Assembly: GCA_018820765.1 (NCBI GenBank)
Contig: JAHJNN010000017.1
Location: 1 to 64,000 of the forward strand
Origin: Gammaproteobacteria bacterium
GTDB lineage: Bacteria > Pseudomonadota > Gammaproteobacteria > Burkholderiales > Thiobacillaceae
DNA length: 64,000 nucleotides
Direction: 5' to 3'
Shown here: positions 37,988-46,447 of the stretch, in pieces
How positions within the stretch are numbered: position 1 is the stretch's first letter
Layout: the number at the start of each line of letters is the position of its first letter
Notes under the pieces: model-generated
What the model saw: only the letters and a program-made list of their open reading frames with translations
What the model was told of the DNA's origin: nothing
Database searches by the model: none
Program-made: the position numbers and the translations under genes

Positions 37988-38473
37988 TTATCCCTGCAAC
38001 CTGCTGCGTAGCGTGGCCGCCAGTTGCAGCCGCGCCTCGTCACTCAAATACTGTCCGACTTCCGTTGCGCGCCCATGCGAACACACGCTGAGCCGGCAAT
38101 CCCTGCCCGGGGTCCTGCACCCGCATGCCACGCGCACCCACTGGCGATTCATTTCACGACGCTCTCCGCGCGTGCCGGCGTGCCACTCCACCACCACCAG
38201 GTCGCCATCGATCACCAGGGATTCGTAATCCCCCTCGCGGCTGCGCATCGCCTTGAATGCCCATGCCAGCAAGCCGATCTCCAGTCCGGCAAAGGGCAGG
38301 GTCAACCAGTAACCCAGAAGCGCAAATCCGCTCGCCGCCACAAAACACACTATTGCCAGGCTCCAGAAAGCAAGCCGTTCCTGCGGGCGCGTCAGCGAAT
38401 GGTTGGGGCGGGAAACAAAAACAAACGCGCCTGCCGACTCGCCCGCACCGCCTTCCGTATTCACTTGAGCCAT
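37988..38473 (-). CDS. DUF2244-family membrane protein
   Basis: The 161-residue protein has two adjacent membrane helices (about 37-80, FWSLAIVCFVAASGFALLGY then LTLPFAGLEIGLLAWAFKAM) and a cytoplasmic C-terminal domain. DUF2244 proteins commonly lie next to cox genes in alpha- and betaproteobacteria. It precedes ctaC by 76 bases in the same direction and may lead the operon. The start MAQVNTEGG at 38473 is chosen as the most economical. The function is unknown. Confidence 0.82.
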   Translation of the reverse strand: MAQVNTEGGAGESAGAFVFVSRPNHSLTRPQERLAFWSLAIVCFVAASGFALLGYWLTLPFAGLEIGLLAWAFKAMRSREGDYESLVIDGDLVVVEWHAGTRGERREMNRQWVRVACGCRTPGRDCRLSVCSHGRATEVGQYLSDEARLQLAATLRSRLQG

Positions 38474-38562
38474 CGCTGGAATGGAAGAAACCGAGTGCGG
38501 CAATATGTCGCAGACGATAACACGGCGCAAGCTCGGCAAACAAGACGAGCGGGTCCTTTAAC

Positions 38563-38580
38563 TTATTGATTTATCAATAA
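38563..38580. promoter_or_regulatory. Palindromic operator-like site upstream of the cox operon
   Basis: TTATTGAT and ATCAATAA are perfect inverted 8-base arms separated by two bases, in an unusually AT-rich 60-base stretch. It lies 90 bases upstream of the DUF2244-ctaC start and 32 bases after the bioD stop. The two-base spacer differs from the four-base spacer of FNR sites. The protein that binds it is unknown. Confidence 0.5.
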
Positions 38581-38611
38581 AATATCGTTATTACCTATTA
38601 TTCTAAGATAC

Positions 38612-39370
38612 TTATTCTCCAGGCAGGACAAGCCATTGCGGCGTGCCTGTCTCCGAAACCGGATCGGGCTGGTAGGAATGTATCCCCAGGCAGGGGCCGG
38701 GTAGTCGCGTATTCAGTGCGGCAATATTTTCAGCTTGGCATGCCATTTCCGGCTCGATATGGTTGCCCACCCAACCGGCCCACGGCAGTTTCCGCAGGGC
38801 AATCGACTCCGCCGTCAGCAATGCATGATTGAGGCATCCCAGGCGCAGGCCCACCACCAGCACGACAGGCAAGCCCAGACGCTGCGCCAAGTCGGCCATG
38901 TCCTCGCGTTCGTTCAGCGGCACGCGCCAGCCGCCCGCCCCTTCGACCACCACCACATCGGCCGCGGCAGCCAGCCTGGCAAACGCCGCGGCGATTGTAT
39001 CGAGTTCGATCCGCACGCCCGCCTGCTGCGCGGCGATGTGCGGCGCGATTGCAGGCGCAAAATCATAGGGGTTCACGTCGCGGATATCGGCCGTCACGTT
39101 GGCCGCCTGCAGCAGCGCAGCCACGTCCTCGTTCAACTCGCCCGGGGCATACGACTCCACACGCGCTTCAGCACGTAGTGGATCGGAGTCCCCTTGAGGG
39201 GCATGGCCCGCCGACACCGGCTTCATCGCCGCCACCCTCAGGCCCTGCGCGCGCAGCGAGTGAATCAGTGCCACCGCCACCCGCGTCTTGCCGACGCCGG
39301 TGTCGGTGCCGGTGACGAAAAACCCGCGAGGCGTCAGGGGTGAGGCGTGAGGCGGGGCCGTCGACGTCAT
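38612..39370 (-). CDS. bioD: Dethiobiotin synthetase
   Basis: The 252-residue enzyme closes the ureido ring of dethiobiotin using ATP and CO2. The P-loop GTDTGVGKTRVAVAL starts at about residue 20, and the central motifs VVVEGAGGWRVPL and MKPVSAG are present. Its ATG overlaps the bioC stop. It is the last gene of the bioB-F-H-C-D operon. Confidence 0.96.
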   Translation of the reverse strand: MTSTAPPHASPLTPRGFFVTGTDTGVGKTRVAVALIHSLRAQGLRVAAMKPVSAGHAPQGDSDPLRAEARVESYAPGELNEDVAALLQAANVTADIRDVNPYDFAPAIAPHIAAQQAGVRIELDTIAAAFARLAAAADVVVVEGAGGWRVPLNEREDMADLAQRLGLPVVLVVGLRLGCLNHALLTAESIALRKLPWAGWVGNHIEPEMACQAENIAALNTRLPGPCLGIHSYQPDPVSETGTPQWLVLPGE

Positions 39371-40278
39371 GAGCCCGCTCGCTTTTTTTGAATTTTCAGC
39401 TGGATTACCTGGCGGCCGTCCTCGCGCCGCGTCTTGTCGCCCGCCCACGCGTGACCGTAGATCACTTCGAAGGTAGCCGGCAGGCGTCCTTCGAAGCGAT
39501 TCGATTCGTATGCCTGCTCCAGCCGCGCCCACGCCGACTTGCCAAGCAGCCCACGCCGCCGGCTCGTTGCCGCATTGTGCGCGCCGATGCCCTTGAGGTC
39601 GCGCATCAGCGCCTTGAGGTCGGCGTAGGTCAGCGTCAGCATGTCCATTTCCATCACCGGGCTGGAAAAACCAGCGTGGATCAGCATGTCGCCGATGTCG
39701 TGCAGGTCGACGAAGCGGTTCACATGCGGCGCATCGTCGACGGCAGAAAACGCCGCGCGCAGTTCCTTCAGCGTGTCGGGACCGAAGGTGGCGAACATCA
39801 ACAGCCCGCCCGGCGCCAGCACCCGGTGGAAGCCCTTGAGCGTCGCCTCCAGATCGTGCGCCCACTGCACCGCCAGGCTGGACCAGACGAGATTCATGCT
39901 GTTGGGCGCGAGCGGCAGCCGCTCCATGTCGGCACACAGCAGATGGGTGAGGCGTGAGGGGTGCGGGGCGAGGCGCTGCAGGGCGCGCTGCGCCCAACTC
40001 GGTTGAGGCAGGCGTGCACGCGCAACCTTGAGCATGGATGGGGCGATGTCGAGCGCGCACAGTTCGGCTTCCGCATAGCGCGATCGCAGATGCGCCAGTC
40101 CGTAACCGGTTCCGCTGCCGATGTCGAGCACCCGCGCAGGCTCCAGGGTCATGAAGTCGAGCCGCTCCAGCAGGCGATCACACACCTCGCGCTGCAGCAC
40201 CGCATGCGCGTCGTAGCTGGCGGCGGCGTGGTCGAAGGCGCGCCGCACTTCGGCAAAGTCGAGTTCGGATTCAGCCAT
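39367..40278 (-). CDS. bioC: Malonyl-ACP O-methyltransferase BioC
   Basis: The 303-residue SAM methyltransferase disguises the malonyl carboxyl as a methyl ester so that fatty-acid enzymes can build pimeloyl-ACP. The SAM loop is VLDIGSGTGYGL. The N-terminal RRAFDHAAASYDAHAVLQRE is the BioC signature. It works with BioH encoded just upstream, overlapping by eight bases. The C-terminus is longer than in E. coli BioC (about 250 residues) and ends in a basic tail. Confidence 0.94.
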   Translation of the reverse strand: MAESELDFAEVRRAFDHAAASYDAHAVLQREVCDRLLERLDFMTLEPARVLDIGSGTGYGLAHLRSRYAEAELCALDIAPSMLKVARARLPQPSWAQRALQRLAPHPSRLTHLLCADMERLPLAPNSMNLVWSSLAVQWAHDLEATLKGFHRVLAPGGLLMFATFGPDTLKELRAAFSAVDDAPHVNRFVDLHDIGDMLIHAGFSSPVMEMDMLTLTYADLKALMRDLKGIGAHNAATSRRRGLLGKSAWARLEQAYESNRFEGRLPATFEVIYGHAWAGDKTRREDGRQVIQLKIQKKRAGS

Positions 40279-41017
40279 TTGCAAAGCGTCCGATCGCCGC
40301 AACCACGTCTTCGCCGTGCGACAAGTGCGGCGCATGCGCGGCGCGGGCAAATGCAATGTGCTGCGCCGCGGGCAGGGCCTCGGCCAGCCACGCGCCCGCC
40401 CCCGGTGGCGTCAAGGTGTCGAGCGCGCCATGGAGCACCAAGGTCGGCTGCGTCAGCCGCGGCAGTTCCGCGCGCAGGTCGGTATCGCGCAGGATCGCGA
40501 GGCCACTCGACAAGGCCTCGCTGCGCGCGGCGGGCGCGGCCAAAAGCGTCTGCCGCAAGTGCTGCAGCAGGCTTTTCTGCCCCGCCATGCCGCGCGTCTG
40601 CAGGCTCAGAAAGCGCAGCAGCGTGGCCTGCGGGTCGGCCAGCAGCGCCGCGCCGAAATCCTCAAGATCTTCAGGCGCCATGCCGCGATCCCAGTCCGCG
40701 GCCGCAACGAATTTCGGCGTCGACGCCAGCAGAACCAGCCGCGCGATTTTGTGCGGATGGTCGAGCGCCGCGCGCATCGCCACCTGGCCGCCGAGCGACC
40801 AGCCGAGCAGCGTGGCCTTGTCCGGCAATTGCTGCGCGAGATCGTCCGCCCAACTCTTCAGGGTGTTGTCCGCAAGCGCAGCGCGCCCGCCGTGGCCCGG
40901 CAGGTCGAGTGCGCGCACCTCGAAATCGGCTGCCAAGAGGCCTGCCAGCGCATCGAACACGCGGGCGTTCATGCCCCAGCCGTGCACCAGTGCAAGAACG
41001 GGTTTAGGCGACGGCAT
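40271..41017 (-). CDS. bioH: Pimeloyl-ACP methyl ester carboxylesterase BioH
   Basis: The 248-residue alpha/beta hydrolase removes the methyl ester placed by BioC. The nucleophile elbow GWSLGG, the oxyanion motif HGWGMNARVF and the late acidic and histidine residues in HGALDTLTPP and HAPHLSHGED form the triad. The start MPSPKPVLAL at 41017 overlaps bioF by 14 bases. Confidence 0.95.
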   Translation of the reverse strand: MPSPKPVLALVHGWGMNARVFDALAGLLAADFEVRALDLPGHGGRAALADNTLKSWADDLAQQLPDKATLLGWSLGGQVAMRAALDHPHKIARLVLLASTPKFVAAADWDRGMAPEDLEDFGAALLADPQATLLRFLSLQTRGMAGQKSLLQHLRQTLLAAPAARSEALSSGLAILRDTDLRAELPRLTQPTLVLHGALDTLTPPGAGAWLAEALPAAQHIAFARAAHAPHLSHGEDVVAAIGRFANG

Positions 41018-42164
41018 GCAGGGCCTCGACCAGTTGCGCGACATCGCCGGCGCTGTGCGCGGCCGACAGGGTGATGCGCAGCCGCGCCGTGCCGGCCGGA
41101 ACCGTCGGCGTGCGGATGGCGGGCACCAAGAAGCCGCGCTCGAGCAGGGCCTGCGACAGCCGCACCGCTTCGGCGTTCGCGCCGATCACCAGCGGCTGTA
41201 TCGGCGTGTCCGACGGCATCAGCGCGCCCAGTTTCAGGTCGGCCAGGCCCTCGCACAGTTGCGCGATGTGGCTGCGCAAACGCGCGCGCCGCTCGTCGCC
41301 CGTCTCGATCTGGCGCAGGCTTTCCAGCAGGCACGCGGCCAGGAGCGGCGGCGAGGCGGTGGTGTAGATATAGGGGCGCGCCTTCTGGATCAGCCAGTCG
41401 ATCACGCCGGCATGCGCCGCCACCGCCGCCCCGGAAACGCCGGCCGCCTTGCCGAGCGTGGCGAGATAGATCACGCGGTCGCTCGCGCGGGCGCGCTCGG
41501 TCAGGCCGCCACGCCCCTCGTTCAGCACACCGAAGCCGTGCGCGTCGTCGAGGTAGAGCCAGGCATCGTAGCGCTCGGCCAGGTCGAGCAGCGCGTCGAC
41601 CGGCGCAATGTCGCCGTCCATGCTGAACACCAGGTCCGAAGCAATGACCTTGTCCTGCGCCGTGCTGGCCGCCAGCTGGCCTTCGAGCTGCGCCAGGTCG
41701 CCGTGGCGGTAGCGGGTGAAGCTCGCGCCCGACAGCTGCGCGGCATCGACCAGCGAGGCATGGTTGAGCTTGTCGGAGAAGACTTCGCCCTTCTTGGCCA
41801 GCAGTGCGGTCAGTACGCCAAGATTCGCCTGGTAACCGGTGGAAAACAGCAGTGCCGCCGGCTTGCCGACTAAGCGCGCGAACGCGGCTTCGAAGTCGTG
41901 GTGAAAACGGTGGTGGCCGGTGATGAGATGCGCCGCACCCGCGCCGACGCCGCACTGGTCGAGCGCGGCATGCGCGGCGGCGACCAGCGCCGGATCGGCG
42001 GCGAGCCCGAGATAGTCGTTGCTGCAGAAGGAGATGACGCGCTGGCCGTCGATCGTCACGTGCGCACCCTGTGCACCGTCGAGCAGGCGGCGCCGGCGAT
42101 CGAGATGGTCGGCCTTCAGCGCCGCCAGCCCCTGCTGCAGGCGGGTCAGCCCGGCGAAACTCAT
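41004..42164 (-). CDS. bioF: 8-amino-7-oxononanoate synthase
   Basis: The 386-residue PLP enzyme condenses pimeloyl-ACP and alanine. Markers are FCSNDYLGLAADPALVAAAH, the aspartate motif LYLDDAHGFGVLNEGRGG and the lysine-containing [19 protein letters not shown] that binds PLP. It follows bioB by 13 bases. Confidence 0.96.
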   Translation of the reverse strand: MSFAGLTRLQQGLAALKADHLDRRRRLLDGAQGAHVTIDGQRVISFCSNDYLGLAADPALVAAAHAALDQCGVGAGAAHLITGHHRFHHDFEAAFARLVGKPAALLFSTGYQANLGVLTALLAKKGEVFSDKLNHASLVDAAQLSGASFTRYRHGDLAQLEGQLAASTAQDKVIASDLVFSMDGDIAPVDALLDLAERYDAWLYLDDAHGFGVLNEGRGGLTERARASDRVIYLATLGKAAGVSGAAVAAHAGVIDWLIQKARPYIYTTASPPLLAACLLESLRQIETGDERRARLRSHIAQLCEGLADLKLGALMPSDTPIQPLVIGANAEAVRLSQALLERGFLVPAIRTPTVPAGTARLRITLSAAHSAGDVAQLVEALHAVA

Positions 42165-42177
42165 GGCCCGGCGAACC

Positions 42178-43101
42178 TCACAAGGGCGTCAGGCCGAGCG
42201 ACTCGAACAGGTGCTGGTCGCGCTCCCATTCAGGATTGCCGGTGGTCAAGAGCTTTTCACCGTAGAAAATCGAGTTGGCGCCGGCGAGGAAGCACAGCGC
42301 CTGCACCGCGTCGCTCATCTGCTGGCGACCGGCCGACAGCCGAACGAAGCTCTTCGGCATGCAGATGCGCGCGACCGCGATGGTGCGCACGAATTCCAGC
42401 GGGTCGAGCGCTTCGGTGCCGGCCAGCGGCGTACCCTCGACCTGCACCAGAAGGTTGATCGGGACCGATTCAGGCTGCGGGTCGAGACTCGCCAGCTGCG
42501 CGATGAGCCCCGCGCGCTGGGTGCGCGATTCGCCCATGCCGACAATGCCGCCGCAGCACACATGGAGGTCGGCGTGGCGCACGCGCTCCAGCGTGTCGAG
42601 GCGGTCCTGGTATTCGCGGGTGGTGATGATGTCGCCGTAGAACTCGGGCGCGGTATCGAGGTTGTGGTTGTAGTAGTCGAGCCCGGCGTCCTTCAGCTGC
42701 TCGGCCTGACCGTCCTTCAACATGCCCAGCGTGGCGCAGGTCTCCAGCCCCAGCGCACGTACCGAGCGCACCATCTCGAGCACCGGTTCGAGGTCGCGCT
42801 GCTTCGGCCCGCGCCACGCCGCGCCCATGCAGAAGCGCGAAGCGCCCGCGGCCTTGGCGGCCTTGGCGGCGGTCAGCACGTCGTCCAGATCGAGCAGGCC
42901 CTGGTTTTCGACGCCGGCGTCGTAGCGCGCCGACTGCGGGCAGTAGCCGCAGTCCTCGGAACAGCCGCCGGTCTTGATCGACAGCAGGGTGGAGAGCTGC
43001 ACCTTGTTGGGGTCGAAATGCGCGCGGTGCACGGTCTGCGCCTGGAACATCAGGTCGGCGAACGGCAGCCCGAACAGCGCGTTAATCGCTTTGGGCGTCA
43101 C
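42178..43101 (-). CDS. bioB: Biotin synthase
   Basis: The 307-residue radical SAM enzyme inserts sulfur into dethiobiotin. The cluster motif CSEDCGYC follows LSIKTGG, and the [2Fe-2S] ligands lie in [12 protein letters not shown] and [13 protein letters not shown]. The start is a GTG ([18 protein letters not shown]). A GC-rich hairpin repeat begins eight bases upstream, leaving little room for a normal ribosome-binding site. It leads the biotin operon. Confidence 0.96.
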   Translation of the reverse strand: MTPKAINALFGLPFADLMFQAQTVHRAHFDPNKVQLSTLLSIKTGGCSEDCGYCPQSARYDAGVENQGLLDLDDVLTAAKAAKAAGASRFCMGAAWRGPKQRDLEPVLEMVRSVRALGLETCATLGMLKDGQAEQLKDAGLDYYNHNLDTAPEFYGDIITTREYQDRLDTLERVRHADLHVCCGGIVGMGESRTQRAGLIAQLASLDPQPESVPINLLVQVEGTPLAGTEALDPLEFVRTIAVARICMPKSFVRLSAGRQQMSDAVQALCFLAGANSIFYGEKLLTTGNPEWERDQHLFESLGLTPL

Positions 43102-43106
43102 GTTTG

Positions 43107-43144
43107 CGCCCTCCCCCTTGAGGGGGAGGGTTGGGGAGAGGGTG
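43107..43144. repeat. GC-rich palindromic repeat upstream of bioB
   Basis: CCCTCCCCC and GGGGGAGGG flank TTGA (43109-43130), followed by TTGGGGAGAGGGTG. Hairpins of this wording are widespread as dispersed repeats in GC-rich proteobacterial genomes. It lies directly in front of the bioB start, so it may affect expression. It appears once in this window. Confidence 0.7.
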
Positions 43145-43167
43145 AAACAGTTGAAACTGTTGCTTGC

Positions 43168-43626
43168 TCATTCATTGATTGCCACCTCGATAGTCAAGTC
43201 AGTCCACGGCTCACGCGCGGCCTTGTAAATGTCGTAAAGCGCCCACGGCACGATGATCAATACCGCCGTCCCCAGCACCAGCATCAGTCCCGACCAGCCG
43301 TCGAGCAGGCCGTAGATCGCCGGCCCGATCACCATCAGGCTGCCCATCACGCCGTAAAAGCGGTAGCCTGCCCACTTGTTGTAATGCGTGGTGCGCGGGT
43401 TGGGATGGTGGGCGATGCTGGCGTAGACGAAGATCGATGCACCCAGCCACAGCATCACGGGCGGCAGCGACAGCACGAACGGCAGAAAGCCGATCTTGTG
43501 GCTGGCCAGCAGCTTGCCCAGCAGCAGCGCCGTCAACGAAATCAACAAGGCCGCGACGGTGATGATGTTGAACAGCTGGGCGGCGAAGCGGGAGGACGAG
43601 GCGGAAATGACGCGTTTGGCTTTCAT
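43168..43626 (-). CDS. Uncharacterised four-helix membrane protein
   Basis: The 152-residue protein has about four hydrophobic segments (about 18-38, 45-65, 90-107 and 113-132) and the polar loop ASIAHHPNPRTTHYNKWAGY. No known domain is recognised. It lies upstream of bioB in the same direction and divergent from comF. An alternative longer start would add 12 residues; the ATG at 43626 (MKAKRV) is preferred. Confidence 0.7.
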   Translation of the reverse strand: MKAKRVISASSSRFAAQLFNIITVAALLISLTALLLGKLLASHKIGFLPFVLSLPPVMLWLGASIFVYASIAHHPNPRTTHYNKWAGYRFYGVMGSLMVIGPAIYGLLDGWSGLMLVLGTAVLIIVPWALYDIYKAAREPWTDLTIEVAINE

Positions 43627-43680
43627 GGCCGGGATTTTCGGGGGCGGCGGTCCCGCTGTCAAATTAACGCCGTCGCAGAA

Positions 43681-44370
43681 TTGAACATCCGCCTATTATT
43701 TAATCGAGTTGTCCCGCCCGCCTGCCTGCTGTGCGGCGCCCGATCCACGCGATCGCTGTGCCCCGGCTGCCTGGCCGACCTGCCCTGGCACCGCCAGCCG
43801 CAGTGTCCGCAGTGCGCCCTCCCCACGCCCGACGGCCAGCTGTGCGGCGCCTGCCTCCAGCACCCGCCGGCGTTCGACCGCACCCAGGCCGCGCTGACCT
43901 ATGCGTTTCCGCTCGACCAGATGATTCCGCGCCTGAAATACCACGGCCAGCTCGCCATCGCGCCGGTGCTGGGCGAGTGCCTGGCCCAGGCCCTGGAACA
44001 TGCCCCCCGCCCCGACCGCCTGATCGCCATGCCGCTGCACGCGGCCCGCATCCGCGAACGCGGCTTCAACCACGCCACCGAAATCGCGCGGTCTGTGGCG
44101 AGGCAACTCGGCCTGCCGCTCGACCTCGACAGTTGCCGGCGCACCCGCGACACCCCGCCGCAAATGGGCCTGAAGTACGACGCACGGCGCCGCAATGTGC
44201 GCGGCGCATTTTCGTGTTCGGGCGAAGTTCAGGAGCAGCGCATCGCGCTGATCGACGACGTGATGACCACCGGCACCAGCCTCGACGAACTGGCCGCGAC
44301 GCTGAAGCTGGCCGGCGCACTGGAGGTGAGTTGCTGGGTGGTGGCGCGCACCCTGGCGCCGGGTCACTGA
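43681..44370 (+). CDS. ComF-family phosphoribosyltransferase-like protein
   Basis: The 229-residue ComF/GntX protein has an N-terminal zinc-binding region with CLLCG, CPGC, CPQC and CGAC pairs. It is followed by a phosphoribosyltransferase fold with RERGFNHATEIAR and the PRPP loop IALIDDVMTTGTSLDELA. ComF proteins act in DNA uptake or processing of taken-up DNA. There is no ATG before the conserved region, so the start is probably the TTG at 43681. Confidence 0.9.
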   Translation: MNIRLLFNRVVPPACLLCGARSTRSLCPGCLADLPWHRQPQCPQCALPTPDGQLCGACLQHPPAFDRTQAALTYAFPLDQMIPRLKYHGQLAIAPVLGECLAQALEHAPRPDRLIAMPLHAARIRERGFNHATEIARSVARQLGLPLDLDSCRRTRDTPPQMGLKYDARRRNVRGAFSCSGEVQEQRIALIDDVMTTGTSLDELAATLKLAGALEVSCWVVARTLAPGH

Positions 44371-44480
44371 ATCAGCCGGGGCGCCGTTTCACGCCTGAAC
44401 TCACAGGGTCCCGACCCGGCACACGGTGTCAATGTGCGCTGGATCGGGCGTTCCCGACTGAAGACAGAAACAACGGCGAT

Positions 44481-44846
44481 TTACTCTTTCACCACAATAC
44501 GGCCGTGCATATCCTCATGCCCTTCGCCACAAAAATTGTCACAGACGAAAGGATGCTCGCCGGCACGATCCGGAGTGAAGCGCACGCGGGTGATTTTGCC
44601 CGGAGGCAAATCGGCACGCAGTTTGAGCGACGGGATATTGAACCCATGCACAAAATCCAGCGATGAAAATTCCAGCACCACCGGACGGCCTTTTTTCACC
44701 ACGATTTCATTGGGCGTGAACGTAAAGCGCTGCGCCGTAACCCGAATGACCTGCTCGCCGCCCGCGTCATTTCCGACGCCCAATGCAGCGCCGAGACAGA
44801 TCCCGCTCAAGCCCACCCCCAGCACCACCCGCCACAGTGTTTTCAT
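44481..44846 (-). CDS. Free-standing CuA-type cupredoxin
   Basis: The 121-residue secreted protein has an N-terminal signal or anchor (about 5-25) and a cupredoxin domain with the full CuA-like ligand set: H67, C102, C106, H110 and M113 in VCDNFCGEGHEDMHG. Such domains normally belong to oxidase subunit II or N2O reductase. As a separate protein it may be an electron carrier or a copper carrier. It is transcribed after a Tat-exported phosphoesterase with only two bases between. It could also be a truncated subunit II relative. Confidence 0.85.
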   Translation of the reverse strand: MKTLWRVVLGVGLSGICLGAALGVGNDAGGEQVIRVTAQRFTFTPNEIVVKKGRPVVLEFSSLDFVHGFNIPSLKLRADLPPGKITRVRFTPDRAGEHPFVCDNFCGEGHEDMHGRIVVKE

Positions 44847-44848
44847 GG

Positions 44849-45751
44849 CTAACCCGCACTCACCGGTCGCTCGGTGATCCTGTAGCGCGACGCGTCGACC
44901 TCCGCCCCCACCTCGCGGAAGCCGAGCCCCTTGTTCGGTGCAGCAGGATCCCATGGCAACGGCGCGCGCTTTGCTTGCGAGCCGGGTGCCGGCAAGGGAA
45001 AGATCAGGGACTTGGCCGAGTGATGGGCGATGTGTTCGGTACGATGGTGGTGTTCCTGGTGAATGTGGCCGTAGAACACCGTCACATTGGCGTAGGGCAT
45101 CAGCAGCTCGATCGCCTGGGCACCGTCGCGCGTGGCCCAATCCCACTGTGGCGCCAGATCAAACAGCGGACGGTGGGTCAACACGACGATGGGCGCGTCC
45201 TTCTTCTGCCGCGACAAGTCCGCTTTCAGCCACTCAAGCTGCGCTTCGCCGATTCGGGCTCCGGGGTCGGACACGTTATCCAGGGCAATGAAATGCACGC
45301 CCTTGTGGTCGAAGGCATAGTGCGTTTCACCGAACATTTCCTTGTAGGCCGCGCCATTGTCGAGCGAGGCATCGTGCTCGCCCGGCATGAAGCGCACGTT
45401 CTTCACCTTGAGTCCGCTGACGATATCGCGGAACTCGGCAAGACGCCGGCGGCGCTCCTGCGCGTCATCCGTCGTGTGCGTGAGATCACCGGTAAACACA
45501 ATGAAGTCCGGTTGGGTTTTCAGGGCATTCACCGCAGCGACTGCATGCTTCAGCGTGTTGGCCGCATCCGGGTTGGCTGGCCCCTTGAAGCCCCAATGGG
45601 TGTCCGACATCTGAACGAAATAAAAATCGTCGTAAGCACCCGCCATCTTGTTGCTGCCATCGTCAGCCATGGCACGGCCCGCCAGACCTGAAGCAAACAC
45701 GGCACCGCCTCCGGCGCCGAGCAGTCGTAAAAAATCCCGTCGTTGCATCAT
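44849..45751 (-). CDS. Tat-exported metallophosphoesterase
   Basis: The 300-residue protein has a twin-arginine signal (QRRDFLRLLGAGGGAVFASG) and a calcineurin-like phosphoesterase domain: SDTHWGF, FTGDLTH, GEHDASL (in place of the usual GNHD), LTHRPLF and YGHIHQEHHH. It probably binds two metals in the periplasm. The substrate is unknown. It precedes the CuA protein and is divergent from the sigma factor gene. Confidence 0.9.
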   Translation of the reverse strand: MMQRRDFLRLLGAGGGAVFASGLAGRAMADDGSNKMAGAYDDFYFVQMSDTHWGFKGPANPDAANTLKHAVAAVNALKTQPDFIVFTGDLTHTTDDAQERRRRLAEFRDIVSGLKVKNVRFMPGEHDASLDNGAAYKEMFGETHYAFDHKGVHFIALDNVSDPGARIGEAQLEWLKADLSRQKKDAPIVVLTHRPLFDLAPQWDWATRDGAQAIELLMPYANVTVFYGHIHQEHHHRTEHIAHHSAKSLIFPLPAPGSQAKRAPLPWDPAAPNKGLGFREVGAEVDASRYRITERPVSAG

Positions 45752-45904
45752 GTTGTTGTCTCCTCGCAGTGAATGGATGCACCCCGAGCCTTTTTCACTC
45801 GAGGTGTGTCAGGTATTACTGGAGGACACCGCAAAATATTCCCGGCCTCAACGAAAGAGCCGGCGAATATAATCGGGCCCCATCCGGTATACATAAGGCA
45901 GGCA

Positions 45905-46444
45905 ATGAGCGGGACAGACAGGACGCGGCGGTTTGAAGCGGCAGTGCTGCCGCACCTGGACGCGGCCTATAACTTGGCGCGCTGGCTGCTGCGCGACGAA
46001 CAGAGTGCGCAGGATGTGGTGCAGGAAGCCTATTTGCGCGCCTTCAGGTTCTTCGACGGTTTTCGCGGCGACCAGGATGCACGGCCCTGGCTGCTCAGCA
46101 TCGTTCGCAACTCATGCTTCACCTGGCTGCGCGAACGCGGTCGGGAGCCCGTCGAGTTCGACGAGGAGCGTGACAGCGAGCAGCGCGATCCGGCGTTGTA
46201 TGAAGCGACCGATGGTCCGGAGCGCCTGCTCGAACGCAAGCTCGAACGTGCGCAAGTGAATGCGGCTGTCGCAACGCTGACGCCGCTGTTTCGCGAGGTG
46301 CTGATTCTGCGAGAGCTCGAGGCGATGTCCTACGACGAGATCGCGCAGGTGGTGGGCATTCCCGTCGGAACCGTCATGTCCCGGCTGTCGCGCGCCCGTT
46401 CCATGCTACGCACCGCGCTTGCAGCGGCGGACAAGGAGGACTGA
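45905..46444 (+). CDS. ECF-family RNA polymerase sigma factor
   Basis: The 179-residue sigma factor has region 2 (about 15-80, with AQDVVQEAYLRAFRFFDGFR and ARPWLLSIVRNSCFTWLRER) and region 4 (about 115-170, with LREVLILRELEAMSYDEIAQ-type wording and VGIPVGTVMSRLSRAR as the helix-turn-helix). It is followed after three bases by a membrane anti-sigma gene. A TATAAT lies 31 bases upstream (45868-45873) with no good -35 box. The regulon may include the divergent phosphoesterase/CuA pair. Confidence 0.93.
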   Translation: MSGTDRTRRFEAAVLPHLDAAYNLARWLLRDEQSAQDVVQEAYLRAFRFFDGFRGDQDARPWLLSIVRNSCFTWLRERGREPVEFDEERDSEQRDPALYEATDGPERLLERKLERAQVNAAVATLTPLFREVLILRELEAMSYDEIAQVVGIPVGTVMSRLSRARSMLRTALAAADKED

Positions 46445-46447
46445 ATC

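Noticed and set aside
38566..38577. FNR/Anr site TTGATTTATCAA
   Set aside because: FNR sites have four bases between TTGAT and ATCAA; here there are two, so I list only an operator-like palindrome.
45868..45873. Promoter of the ECF sigma gene
   Set aside because: TATAAT is present but no acceptable -35 box or ECF-type GGAAC element is seen at the right distance, so I did not list it as a promoter.
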